Origin: Rhizobiaceae bacterium
Lineage (GTDB): Bacteria > Pseudomonadota > Alphaproteobacteria > Rhizobiales > Rhizobiaceae
Direction: 5' to 3'
Assembly (NCBI GenBank): GCA_020696915.1
Contig: JAJFMR010000119.1
Coordinates: 1 to 8,152, forward strand
DNA length: 8,152 nucleotides
Made by a program: the position numbers and the translations under genes. Each line of letters begins with the position of its first letter. Within the stretch, counting starts at the first letter, position 1. Below, in pieces: positions 1-6,744 of the stretch. The notes under the pieces were generated by a model. That model ran no database searches. It was not told the DNA's origin and was given only the letters and a program-made list of their open reading frames with translations.

Positions 1-26
1 TGGCGCCGGTCGTCGCCTCCCCGCAT
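1..26 (-). CDS. Possible first codons of a gene downstream of the importer operon (partial, tentative)
   Basis: On the minus strand an ATG at 26 opens a frame that runs to the window edge, giving only eight residues (MRGGDDRR). A purine-rich GGGAGG lies upstream, about 11 bases before the ATG, which is slightly long for a ribosome binding site. A competing GTG at 69 opens another frame that also stays open to the edge, so the choice is not settled. The ATG lies 99 bases past the stop of the fused ATPase gene, so it could be a fifth operon gene or an unrelated one. No product can be inferred from eight residues, and the call may be wrong. Confidence 0.2.
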
Positions 27-125
27 CGCTAAGCCTGCCTCCCTGGCGTCGCGCAACCGGCGCAATCACGTGCCAGGCTCGATGCACAGCAGGTTTCACA
101 GGGCGTGTTTTCCGGCGGCCGCAAG
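27..125. other. Gap downstream of the importer operon, no terminator recognised
   Basis: This short stretch follows the TAG stop of the ATPase gene on the minus strand. It contains a GCGGCCGC palindrome next to the stop. I see no stem followed by a T-run that would make a convincing intrinsic terminator in either direction, so transcription may continue leftward out of the window. No RNA gene is visible. Confidence 0.5.
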
Positions 126-2564
126 CTAGGAGTCGCGGCCGTCGTCCTTCTTGCTGCCCGAGCCGGCTGGGTCATCCGGCCGGTCGAATGCCGGCGGCGC
201 GTCGGCGTCCGCCGCCTGGCGGCCGTCGCCGACCTCCAGCCTGGTCACCGGCTCGGCGTCCTCGGGCGGTCGCGCACCGAGATCCGACATCTCGTCGCGC
301 CGCTCGTCGCGATGCACACGCGCGCCCGCTTCCCGCTCCCCGGCAGCTGCCTCCGACCGGCCGGCGGCGGGATCGGCGCGCTTGCCGTGCGGCCGCTGCG
401 GCGGCGCCCCGGCATAGCCGGGTCCCGATCCGGGCGCCGCATCCTCCGGCACCGTGCCATGTGCTGCCTCGCCGCCGTCGCGGAAGCTGATGACCGGCTC
501 CATCCCGGCGAGCACGTCGTCGGAAAGCCAGCAAAGGCTCCGGTGCCCGCCGCCGAGATCCCTGTTGGGCGGCAGTTCCCGTTCGCACAGATTGTCCGGA
601 ACCAGCGGCTTGTAGCGGCAGCGGGTCTGAAACGGACAGCCGGAAGGCGGGTTCATCGCCGACGGGATATCGCCCTCGAGAACGATGTGCTTCTTGACCA
701 CGGTGGTGTCGGCGATCGGAATCGCCGACAGCAGCGCCTCGGTGTAGGGATGATAGGGCGGCGAGAATATCTGGTCGGTCGTGCCCTGTTCGACGATGTG
801 CCCGAGATACATGACGATGACCCGGTCGGCGATGTAGCGCACCACGGAAAGGTCGTGGCTGATGAACAGCATGGTCGTCTTGTTCCGACGCTGTATGTCC
901 ATCAGGAGCTCGGTCACGGCGGCCTGCACGGAGACGTCGAGGGCCGAGACCGGCTCGTCGGCCACCACCACCTTGGCCTGTCCCGCGAAGGCGCGGGCGA
1001 CGCCGATGCGCTGCTTCTGGCCGCCCGACAGCTGCCGCGGCATGCGTGTCTCGAAGGCGCGCGGCAGCTTCACGAGGTCGAGCAGCTCCAGCATCCGCTG
1101 CCGCCGATCGGCCACCGTCCTGCCGACCTTGAACTTCTCCAGCGTCCGGATGATCTGGGAGCCCACCGAATGGCTGGGGTTCAGCGTGTCGAACGGGTTC
1201 TGGAAGACCATCTGTATCGCGGACACGGTGCCGACGTCGCGCTTTTCGATGCCTGTCGACTGGATTTCCTTGTTGTCGAGCGTCACCGTGCCGGACGACG
1301 CGGTCTCGAGACCCAGGAGCACCTTGGCGAGCGTCGACTTGCCGCAGCCGGATTCGCCGACGATCGCCACCGTTTCCGACTGGCGCGCCTCGAAGCTGAT
1401 CGTCTCGTTGGCCTTGACCGTCCTCGATTCGGTGCCGCCGAAGATCTCGCTGGCGGCGACCCGGTAGTATTTCCTCAGATCCTGGACCTTCAGCACCGGC
1501 TGCCCGGGTTTGACGGGCTCCTTGCCGGCGCCGGCGCCCGGCGGCAGTTCGCTCCAGTCGATCTCGTTGAACCGCACGCAGCGGCTGAAATGGCCATCAT
1601 GACCCTCCACCGGGATCATCGGGATTTCGGCGGCGTTGCAGAGGCCCTCGACGAAATGGTGGCAGCGCGGCCCGAAATTGCAGCCCTTGGGCCGCTCGTG
1701 GGGAAGCGGCAGCTGGCCAGGAATGGCGACCAGCGGACGCGAGTTCTTGTCGGCGCCGGGCAGCGGGATGGAACGGAACAGCCCCTGCGTGTAGGGATGC
1801 CGCATGCGGTCGAACACATCCTTGATGTTGCCCGTCTCCACCGCCTCGCCCGAATACATCACCGTGATGCGGTCGCACGTCTCGAGGATGAGCCCGAGAT
1901 TGTGGGACACGAAGATCATCGACGTGCCGAACTTGCTGCCGAGCCCCCTGACCAGTTCGACGATGCCGGCCTCGACGGTCACGTCGAGCGCCGTGGTGGG
2001 CTCGTCGAGCAGCAGCAGCGCCGGCTTCGAAAGCAGCGCCATGGCGATGACGATGCGCTGCTGCTGGCCGCCCGAAAGCTGGTGCGGATAGGACCGCATC
2101 ATGCGCTCCGGATCGGGCAGGCGCACGGCCCGCACCATCTCGAGCGCCCGGCGATGGGCCTCCTCGTTCGAGACCTTCTCGTGGATGATCGGCACTTCCA
2201 TCAGCTGGCGGCCGATCTTCATCGCCGGGTTCAGGCTGGCCATCGGCTCCTGGTAGATCATGGCGATCTTGTTGCCGCGGATCTGCCGGAGCTCCTCCTC
2301 CGACAGCTCCCCCATGTCCCTCCCCTGGAACAGGATGCGGCCGCCGACGATCTTGCCGATGTTGGAGAGATCGCGCATGATTCCGAGCGACACGGTCGAC
2401 TTGCCGCAGCCCGATTCGCCGACGATGCCCATCGCCTCGCCCGGCATCACCGTGCAGGAAAAGTCCATCACCGCAGGAATCTCGCCGCGCCGGGTGAAGA
2501 AGGAGATCGACAGGTTCTCGATCTCCAGAATGGGCTCGGATTGTGTCCTGACGGTCTCGTTCAT
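126..2564 (-). CDS. Fused DppD-DppF-type ATP-binding protein of a peptide/opine-class ABC importer, with a long C-terminal tail
   Basis: This 812-residue protein carries both nucleotide-binding domains of an importer in one chain and powers uptake from the cytoplasmic face of the inner membrane. Domain 1 has Walker A GESGCGKST (49-57), Q-loop Q105, signature LSGGQ (163-167), Walker B ending D187-E188, and H221. Domain 2 repeats these at 403-411, Q455, 512-516, D536-E537 and H570, so both catalytic glutamates and both switch histidines are present. Each domain ends in the oligo_HPY region typical of oligopeptide-family ATPases, with cysteines at 295/301/309/329 and 643/649/660/678. E. coli DppD and DppF are separate proteins of about 330 residues each, matching residues 1-680 here. 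Residues 681-812 are an extra hydrophilic Ala/Gly/Pro/Asp/Arg-rich tail. The start is the ATG 11 bp after the DppC-type stop, preceded by GGGAAGAG. The frame stays open far upstream across the permease genes, but that is a shadow. The family is secure; the substrate is unknown. Confidence 0.95.
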   Translation of the reverse strand: MNETVRTQSEPILEIENLSISFFTRRGEIPAVMDFSCTVMPGEAMGIVGESGCGKSTVSLGIMRDLSNIGKIVGGRILFQGRDMGELSEEELRQIRGNKIAMIYQEPMASLNPAMKIGRQLMEVPIIHEKVSNEEAHRRALEMVRAVRLPDPERMMRSYPHQLSGGQQQRIVIAMALLSKPALLLLDEPTTALDVTVEAGIVELVRGLGSKFGTSMIFVSHNLGLILETCDRITVMYSGEAVETGNIKDVFDRMRHPYTQGLFRSIPLPGADKNSRPLVAIPGQLPLPHERPKGCNFGPRCHHFVEGLCNAAEIPMIPVEGHDGHFSRCVRFNEIDWSELPPGAGAGKEPVKPGQPVLKVQDLRKYYRVAASEIFGGTESRTVKANETISFEARQSETVAIVGESGCGKSTLAKVLLGLETASSGTVTLDNKEIQSTGIEKRDVGTVSAIQMVFQNPFDTLNPSHSVGSQIIRTLEKFKVGRTVADRRQRMLELLDLVKLPRAFETRMPRQLSGGQKQRIGVARAFAGQAKVVVADEPVSALDVSVQAAVTELLMDIQRRNKTTMLFISHDLSVVRYIADRVIVMYLGHIVEQGTTDQIFSPPYHPYTEALLSAIPIADTTVVKKHIVLEGDIPSAMNPPSGCPFQTRCRYKPLVPDNLCERELPPNRDLGGGHRSLCWLSDDVLAGMEPVISFRDGGEAAHGTVPEDAAPGSGPGYAGAPPQRPHGKRADPAAGRSEAAAGEREAGARVHRDERRDEMSDLGARPPEDAEPVTRLEVGDGRQAADADAPPAFDRPDDPAGSGSKKDDGRDS

Positions 2565-2575
2565 GGCTCTTCCCG

Positions 2576-3727
2576 TCAATCCTTCATCGACTGCTCGCGC
2601 AAGGCGTCGGCGAGCAGGTTGAGGCCGAGCACGAACGACATCAGGGCGATGGTGGGCGGCAGCGCCGGGTGGATGAAGGAGCGCAGCAGCCGGCTGGCAT
2701 CCTTGATGGCGGTCCCCCAGTCGGGACTTTCGGGGGCCAGTCCGAGCCCGAAATAGCCAAGCGTCCCGAGCAGGATGGTCGTGTATCCGATGCGCAGGCA
2801 CGCATCGACGATCAGCGGCCCCCGCGCATTGGGCAGGATCTCCCACAGCATGATGTACCATGGGCTCTCGCCGCGGGTCTGGGCGGCGGCGACGTAGTCG
2901 CGCGTCTTGATGTCCATGGTGAGGCCGCGCACGATGCGGAACACGCCGGGACTGGACGCGAACACCACGGCGACGAAAATGTTCAGCTGATTCGGCCTGA
3001 TGGAGATGATGCCGAGCGGATCGGCATCGAACACCAGGCCGGCATAGATCCACCCGCCGATGATGAGCGTCAGCGCCAGCAGGAGATAGATGCGGTCCGG
3101 CCGGTCCTTGAAGCGCGTCCAGAACAGCGCCGAAAAGAAGATGATCGGAAACAGGAAGAACAGCCCCGCCAGCCCGTAGGGGATGGGCGTGTCCATGATG
3201 CCGGGCGTGACCAGCAGGTAGAACAGAAGGATGACCGGGAATGCCAGCACCAGATTGGCGAGGAAGGACAGGATCGAATCGATCCTGCCGCCGTAATAGC
3301 CGGCGGGCAGGCCGAGCGTTATGCCGACCATCAGCGCAAAAGCCGTGGCCGTCGGCGCGATGATCAGCACGATCTGGCTCCCGAAGACCATCCGGCTGAA
3401 CACGTCGCGCGCCAGCTTGTCGCCGCCGAACAGATAGACCTGCCCCGACGACGGCTCGATCGAGCCGGGCATCGCGTCCTTCATGATGGCAACCTGCGCC
3501 AGCGGGTTGAAGGGCGCGATCTGGGCGGAAAACAGCGCGGTAAAAAGCCAGAAGAAGCAGATCCCGACCCCGGCTATGCCGACCCCGCTGTCGAACAGCT
3601 GGCCGTAGAGTCCGAGCTTCTTCCTGTAGAGGAAGCTCGCGGAAAGCACGATGGCGAGCGCCAGCCATACCGGCCAGAAGCGCGCCAGCGCCCCGACGAA
3701 AATCTGGAAGGCACCCACCGTTTCCAT
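2576..3727 (-). CDS. DppC-type inner-membrane permease of the ABC importer, enlarged form
   Basis: A 383-residue integral membrane protein that should pair with the DppB-type permease to form the channel. Family hallmarks are the FNPLAQ segment (73-78), GGDKLARDVFSR (101-112) before the transport domain, and the cytoplasmic EAA loop YVAAAQTRG continuing to ILPN (278-300), which docks onto the ATPase. Usual DppC proteins are about 300 residues with six helices. Here I count about nine hydrophobic segments: 16-33, 48-67, 117-142, 153-175, 183-203, 213-233, 246-262, 305-330 and 355-373. The additions are one segment at the N-terminus and a pair inserted between canonical helices 3 and 4. The ATG follows the upstream TAA by 9 bp, with AAGGG overlapping that stop as a likely ribosome binding site. 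Segment limits are by eye. The family call is firm; the substrate is unknown. Confidence 0.93.
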   Translation of the reverse strand: METVGAFQIFVGALARFWPVWLALAIVLSASFLYRKKLGLYGQLFDSGVGIAGVGICFFWLFTALFSAQIAPFNPLAQVAIMKDAMPGSIEPSSGQVYLFGGDKLARDVFSRMVFGSQIVLIIAPTATAFALMVGITLGLPAGYYGGRIDSILSFLANLVLAFPVILLFYLLVTPGIMDTPIPYGLAGLFFLFPIIFFSALFWTRFKDRPDRIYLLLALTLIIGGWIYAGLVFDADPLGIISIRPNQLNIFVAVVFASSPGVFRIVRGLTMDIKTRDYVAAAQTRGESPWYIMLWEILPNARGPLIVDACLRIGYTTILLGTLGYFGLGLAPESPDWGTAIKDASRLLRSFIHPALPPTIALMSFVLGLNLLADALREQSMKD

Positions 3728-3736
3728 CGGGTGCCC

Positions 3737-4774
3737 TTACTGAACTCTGATGCGCGGGTTGAGATAGGCGTAGCCGACGTCGGAGATCAGCTGGGTGAGC
3801 AGCACGACCAGGACGGAAACCAGCGAGCAGCCAAGCAGCAGGTCGATGTCGTTGTTGCCTGCCGCTTCGACCAGCATGAAGCCGAAGCCCTGGTAGCGAA
3901 ACATCGTCTCGACGATGACCACGCCGGTGAGCAGCCAGGGAAACTGCAGCATGATCACCGTGAACGGGGCAATCAGCGCATTGCGCAAGGCATGGCTGAC
4001 GACCACCCGGTTGAAGCCGAGGCCCTTCAGCCTTGCCGTCCTTATGTATTGCTGGGTCATCACCTCGACCATGGAGGCGCGCGTCATGCGCGCGATATAG
4101 CCGATCCCGTAGATGGCCATGGTCATCACCGGCAGGGTGAAATTGTAGAAGGTTATGCCCTGTCCGGTCGCCGACGCCGCCGAGCCGTTGAGCCAGCCGA
4201 GCCACGAGGCGAAGATCACCGTGAAGATGACGCCCGACACATATTCGGGCGTGGCCGTCGTGGTGATCGATGCGACCGACAAGCCCCGGTCGGTGCGCGA
4301 CCCCTCCCGCATCCCGGCGAGTATGCCGATCAGCAGCGATATCGGCACCATGGTGATCATCACCCAGAACATCAGCATGCCGGTGGCGCCGAGCGCCGGG
4401 AACAGCTTGGCCGCGACGGTCGTCTTGAACTTGGTGGAGCAGCCGAAATCGCCCTGCAGGATGCCGGAATAGCGAGGCTCGGCGGGCTCGTTGCAATAGG
4501 AGAAACGCGGCGCCGTCTGTCCCGTCGCCGGATCCGTGTAGGGCTGTTTCTGGACCACCCCCAGCCAGCGGCCGTAGCGGACGAAAAAATTGTCGCGGTA
4601 GCCGTTCTTGACCAGCCAGCTCTCGATGTGCTCGTCGGAGGAACGCATGTCGAGCTGGCTGATCGACAGCTTGCGAAGATTCGGCTCGAGATTGACCATG
4701 AAGAAGACGACGAGCGTCAGGCACAGCATGGTCAGGACCATGCTCCCAAGCCGTCGAACGATGAAACTCAGCAT
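3737..4774 (-). CDS. DppB-type inner-membrane permease of the ABC importer
   Basis: A 345-residue permease with the DppB/OppB layout. It opens with MLSFIVRRLGSM and a first helix (about 10-28), then a long periplasmic region to about 120. Further hydrophobic segments lie near 127-152, 172-195, 213-232, 268-288 and 312-333. The ATPase-coupling EAA loop is YIRTARLKGLGFNRVVVSHA (243-262), followed by RNAL. VETMFRYQGFG (288-298) corresponds to the conserved VE-T-F-Y-GLG block of the family. The periplasmic region carries a Pro/Gly-rich stretch (about 78-112) with C94 and C112, longer than I expect for a standard member. It is the first gene after the structured gap behind the binding protein and lies 9 bp ahead of its DppC-type partner. 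The ATG at 4774 is preceded by AGGGGG at good spacing. I am confident of the family but not the substrate. Confidence 0.94.
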   Translation of the reverse strand: MLSFIVRRLGSMVLTMLCLTLVVFFMVNLEPNLRKLSISQLDMRSSDEHIESWLVKNGYRDNFFVRYGRWLGVVQKQPYTDPATGQTAPRFSYCNEPAEPRYSGILQGDFGCSTKFKTTVAAKLFPALGATGMLMFWVMITMVPISLLIGILAGMREGSRTDRGLSVASITTTATPEYVSGVIFTVIFASWLGWLNGSAASATGQGITFYNFTLPVMTMAIYGIGYIARMTRASMVEVMTQQYIRTARLKGLGFNRVVVSHALRNALIAPFTVIMLQFPWLLTGVVIVETMFRYQGFGFMLVEAAGNNDIDLLLGCSLVSVLVVLLTQLISDVGYAYLNPRIRVQ

Positions 4775-4783
4775 GAAACTGCC

Positions 4784-4797
4784 CCCTGCCGGCAGGG
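4784..4797. repeat. 14-bp perfect palindrome overlapping the DppB-type permease ribosome binding site
   Basis: CCCTGCCGGCAGGG reads the same on both strands. On the minus strand its distal end runs into AGGGGG, the likely ribosome binding site of the permease starting at 4774. If folded in RNA it could partly mask that site. As double-stranded DNA it could instead be a protein-binding site. It shares three bases with the adjacent stem-loop (4795-4819), so the two folds would compete. The palindrome is directly visible; any role is inferred. Confidence 0.5.
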
Positions 4798-4819
4798 TGG
4801 GCCAGGTCTGCGCCCACCC
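4795..4819 (-). promoter_or_regulatory. GC-rich stem-loop in the binding protein-permease gap (second of two)
   Basis: GGGTGGGC at 4795-4802 pairs perfectly with GCCCACCC at 4812-4819 around a 9-base loop. It lies between the solute-binding protein gene and the permease genes and is followed by no T-run, so it does not look like a full intrinsic terminator. Structures in this position commonly protect the upstream message from 3' exonucleases or reduce read-through. The pairing is seen; the function is inferred. Confidence 0.6.
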
Positions 4820-4827
4820 GCCGCGCG

Positions 4828-4851
4828 ACGGAGGGGTCCAGGCCCCTCCGT
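4828..4851 (-). promoter_or_regulatory. GC-rich stem-loop directly after the solute-binding protein gene (first of two)
   Basis: ACGGAGGGG at 4828-4836 pairs perfectly with CCCCTCCGT at 4843-4851 around a 6-base loop (TCCAGG). It begins 13 bases beyond the TGA stop of the binding-protein gene on the minus strand. No T-tract follows, so it is better read as an mRNA-stabilising or attenuating hairpin than as a strong terminator. It could let the binding protein accumulate above the permeases and ATPase. Confidence 0.65.
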
Positions 4852-4864
4852 TCGAACTTCGGGA

Positions 4865-6517
4865 TCAGGCCTCGTCGAGCCAGACCTTGCCGAAATCGTG
4901 CTCGAAGGTCGGGTGCATGCCGTGGTTCTTAACCGACGGCGCCGAACTGTTGTAGAGCTTGCGCCAGTACGGCTGGACGATGATGCCCGAATCCTGGAGG
5001 ATCTTCTCGATGTCGCCCATCACGGTCTTGCGCTTCTCGGCGTCGGCTATCGTCAGCGCCTCGCCGATCTTGGCATCGAGTTCGGGGTTGGAATAGGCGG
5101 CTTCGTTCCAGGCCTCGCCGGTCCGATAGGCGATGGCCACGACCTGGACGCCGAGGGGCCGCATGTTCCAGTTGGTCATCGAATAAGGATATTTCGTCCA
5201 GTCGTTCCAGAAGGTCGAGCCCGGCAGGACGGTGCGCTTGACCTTGATGCCCGCATCGCGAAGCTGTGCCGCAATGGCGTCGCCAGTGTTCTTGTGCCAG
5301 TCCTCGTCGACGGTGATGAGGTCGTGCTCGAAGTCGGCCTGCCCGGCCTCCTCCATCAGCGCCTTGGCCTTCGCCGCGTCGCGGGCGATCTTCGGCAGCT
5401 CGACATATTCGGGATGGATCGGACAGACGTGGTGATTTTCGGCCACCTCGCCGGCATTGCCGTAACCCAGTTGCAGGACGACGGCGTTGTCGACGGCCAG
5501 TTGCAGGGCGTTGCGGACCTTCTGGTCGTCATAGGGCTTGTGGCCGAGATTGGTGCGCGCGACGATGGTCGACGCCGTCACGATCTCCGAAGTGACCAGC
5601 CCGACACCCTCCAGGATGGAGACGTAATCGGCGGTCGTTTCGTGGTTGGTATGGACCTCGCCGGCCTCGAAGGCCGAGACCATCGCCGACGGATCGGTGC
5701 CGTAGTCGATGAATTCCACACCGTCGAGATGGGCTTCGCCACCCCACCACTTGCCGTTCTCGCGGCGCTTGTAGACGACCTTCTGCCCGACGTCGTAGGA
5801 GACGAGCTCGAACGGGCCGGTGCCGATCGGGTTCTTGACGAAGTCCCTGCCGGTCTCGTCGAAGCTGCGATGCACGATCAGGGCGGGATAGTCGCAAAGA
5901 TTGGGAATGAGCGCGATGTCGGCCGCCGTCAGCTTCAGCTTGACGGTCATGTCGTCGACCTTCTCGATCGACCCTTCGCGAAGCTTGCCGCTGGCCTCGT
6001 CGATCAGCGTGCCCAGCCGGCCCGGCATCGAGTTGCCCTCGGCGCTCTTGTCGGCCCAGCGCGTGAAATTGAAGATCACGTCGTCGGCGTTGAAGGCGTC
6101 GCCGTTCGTCCATTCGACGCCCGGGCGGACATGCAGCACGTATTCGGTCGCATCGTCATTCACCTCCCAGCTTTCCAGCAGGTACGGCTCGAAGGTGAAG
6201 TCACGGGTGTATTTGACGAGCGGCTCCAGCGTCTGGCGCTCGGCGTTGGCGATCTCGGACCAGTCGGCGGTGCGCGGGTCCTTCGGGTCCTTGACCGACA
6301 TCGCGACCTTCAGGACACCGCCCTTCTTGGCTTCCTGCGCCACCGCCCTGGTCGGCGCGGCCAACCCGATCATTCCGTAGGCCATGGCCGTCGATGCGCC
6401 GAAGGCGCTGGCAAGCGCCAGAAATTCGCGCCGATCCACCTTGCCCGCCCTGGTCTGCTCGGCGAGCTCCAGGATGTGATCCGGGACACGATCGGCGCTG
6501 CTCTTGAAGAACGACAT
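4865..6517 (-). CDS. Solute-binding protein, family 5 (peptide/nickel/opine class), predicted Tat-exported
   Basis: A 550-residue periplasmic binding protein that should capture the substrate and deliver it to the permeases. Residues 26-40 read KVDRREFLALASAFG, a twin-arginine signal with R29-R30 ahead of a mildly hydrophobic stretch. AVA at 58-60 offers a signal peptidase I site, so the mature chain would start near Q61. No lipobox cysteine is seen. Family 5 landmarks follow: TLEPLVKY (96-103), YVLHVRPGVEWTNGDAFNADD (126-146), NPIGTGPFEL (229-238), and the C-terminal lobe with KVRNALQLAVD (333-343). Length is normal for the family. I place the start at 6517 because GGGAGAG sits just upstream and the Tat signal then has a sensible 28-residue n-region; the frame is open 58 codons further back, without support. 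Position first in the operon fits the most abundant component. The ligand could be a peptide, opine, glycoside or other solute. Confidence 0.95.
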   Translation of the reverse strand: MSFFKSSADRVPDHILELAEQTRAGKVDRREFLALASAFGASTAMAYGMIGLAAPTRAVAQEAKKGGVLKVAMSVKDPKDPRTADWSEIANAERQTLEPLVKYTRDFTFEPYLLESWEVNDDATEYVLHVRPGVEWTNGDAFNADDVIFNFTRWADKSAEGNSMPGRLGTLIDEASGKLREGSIEKVDDMTVKLKLTAADIALIPNLCDYPALIVHRSFDETGRDFVKNPIGTGPFELVSYDVGQKVVYKRRENGKWWGGEAHLDGVEFIDYGTDPSAMVSAFEAGEVHTNHETTADYVSILEGVGLVTSEIVTASTIVARTNLGHKPYDDQKVRNALQLAVDNAVVLQLGYGNAGEVAENHHVCPIHPEYVELPKIARDAAKAKALMEEAGQADFEHDLITVDEDWHKNTGDAIAAQLRDAGIKVKRTVLPGSTFWNDWTKYPYSMTNWNMRPLGVQVVAIAYRTGEAWNEAAYSNPELDAKIGEALTIADAEKRKTVMGDIEKILQDSGIIVQPYWRKLYNSSAPSVKNHGMHPTFEHDFGKVWLDEA

Positions 6518-6547
6518 CACTCTCTCCCATTGTTGGCTTTCTGCCTT

Positions 6548-6576
6548 ACAATTTCGCATCCGCCCCGCAATGTCAA
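6548..6576 (-). promoter_or_regulatory. Candidate sigma-70-type promoter of the importer operon
   Basis: On the minus strand a perfect TTGACA (6576-6571) is followed after 17 bases by AATTGT (6553-6548), which matches the consensus -10 at three of six positions. Transcription would begin around 6541, leaving a leader of about 24 bases that includes the GGGAGAG ribosome binding site before the ATG at 6517. Alphaproteobacterial -10 boxes are often poorly conserved, so the weak -10 is not disqualifying, but the call rests mainly on the -35 and position. Confidence 0.45.
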
Positions 6577-6630
6577 AAGCGGAAGCAGCGAAACCCCGGC
6601 TCGAATGTGCAACTTCGGCCATCGGACGGT

Positions 6631-6646
6631 TGTCGCGATAGCGACA
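6631..6646. repeat. Inverted repeat upstream of the operon, possible operator
   Basis: TGTCGC-GATA-GCGACA is a perfect 6-bp inverted repeat with a 4-base spacer. It sits in the gap between the tamB stop and the binding-protein start, about 55 bp upstream of the candidate -35. A further TGTCG follows at 6651-6655. It could bind a dimeric regulator, or form a small hairpin at the end of the tamB message, although no T-run follows it on the minus strand. Function is not established. Confidence 0.35.
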
Positions 6647-6744
6647 GCCATGTCGTAAAAGCGCTAACCTGGGGCCGGGATTGCAGATCAAGCAGCCGGC
6701 GACCGATACGAGACCATCAGCGACCGCGGAGCGGGCGGAAACAC

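Noticed and set aside
3..63. Inverted repeat GCGCCGGT (3-10) and ACCGGCGC (56-63).
   Set aside because: Eight bases with a 45-base spacer in GC-rich DNA can arise by chance. No associated mobile element, T-run or second repeat copy is seen.
105..2756. An 883-codon open frame on the plus strand opposite the fused ATPase gene.
   Set aside because: Its triplets coincide exactly with those of the minus-strand ATPase gene, so a stop would need a TTA, CTA or TCA codon in the real gene. Those are rare in GC-rich genomes. The translation is Arg/His/Asp/Leu-rich with no domain, and the minus strand carries two complete ATPase domains.
2565..4817. In-frame upstream extension of the ATPase gene, giving a 1563-residue product.
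   Set aside because: The extension overlaps two well-supported permease genes in another frame and translates to low-complexity Arg/Ala/His-rich sequence. The ATG at 2564 has a ribosome binding site and starts right before the ABC domain.
2669..6658. A 1329-codon open frame on the plus strand spanning both permeases and the binding-protein gene.
   Set aside because: The three minus-strand genes (ends at 2576, 3737 and 4865) share one reading-frame register, and this frame lies in the exactly opposed register. The same lack of TTA/CTA/TCA codons explains its length. No family motif or credible start is seen.
6699..6728. Direct repeat of GCGACCG on either side of a 15-base spacer in the tamB-importer gap.
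   Set aside because: Two short 7-base copies are weak evidence, and no third copy or matching array appears nearby.
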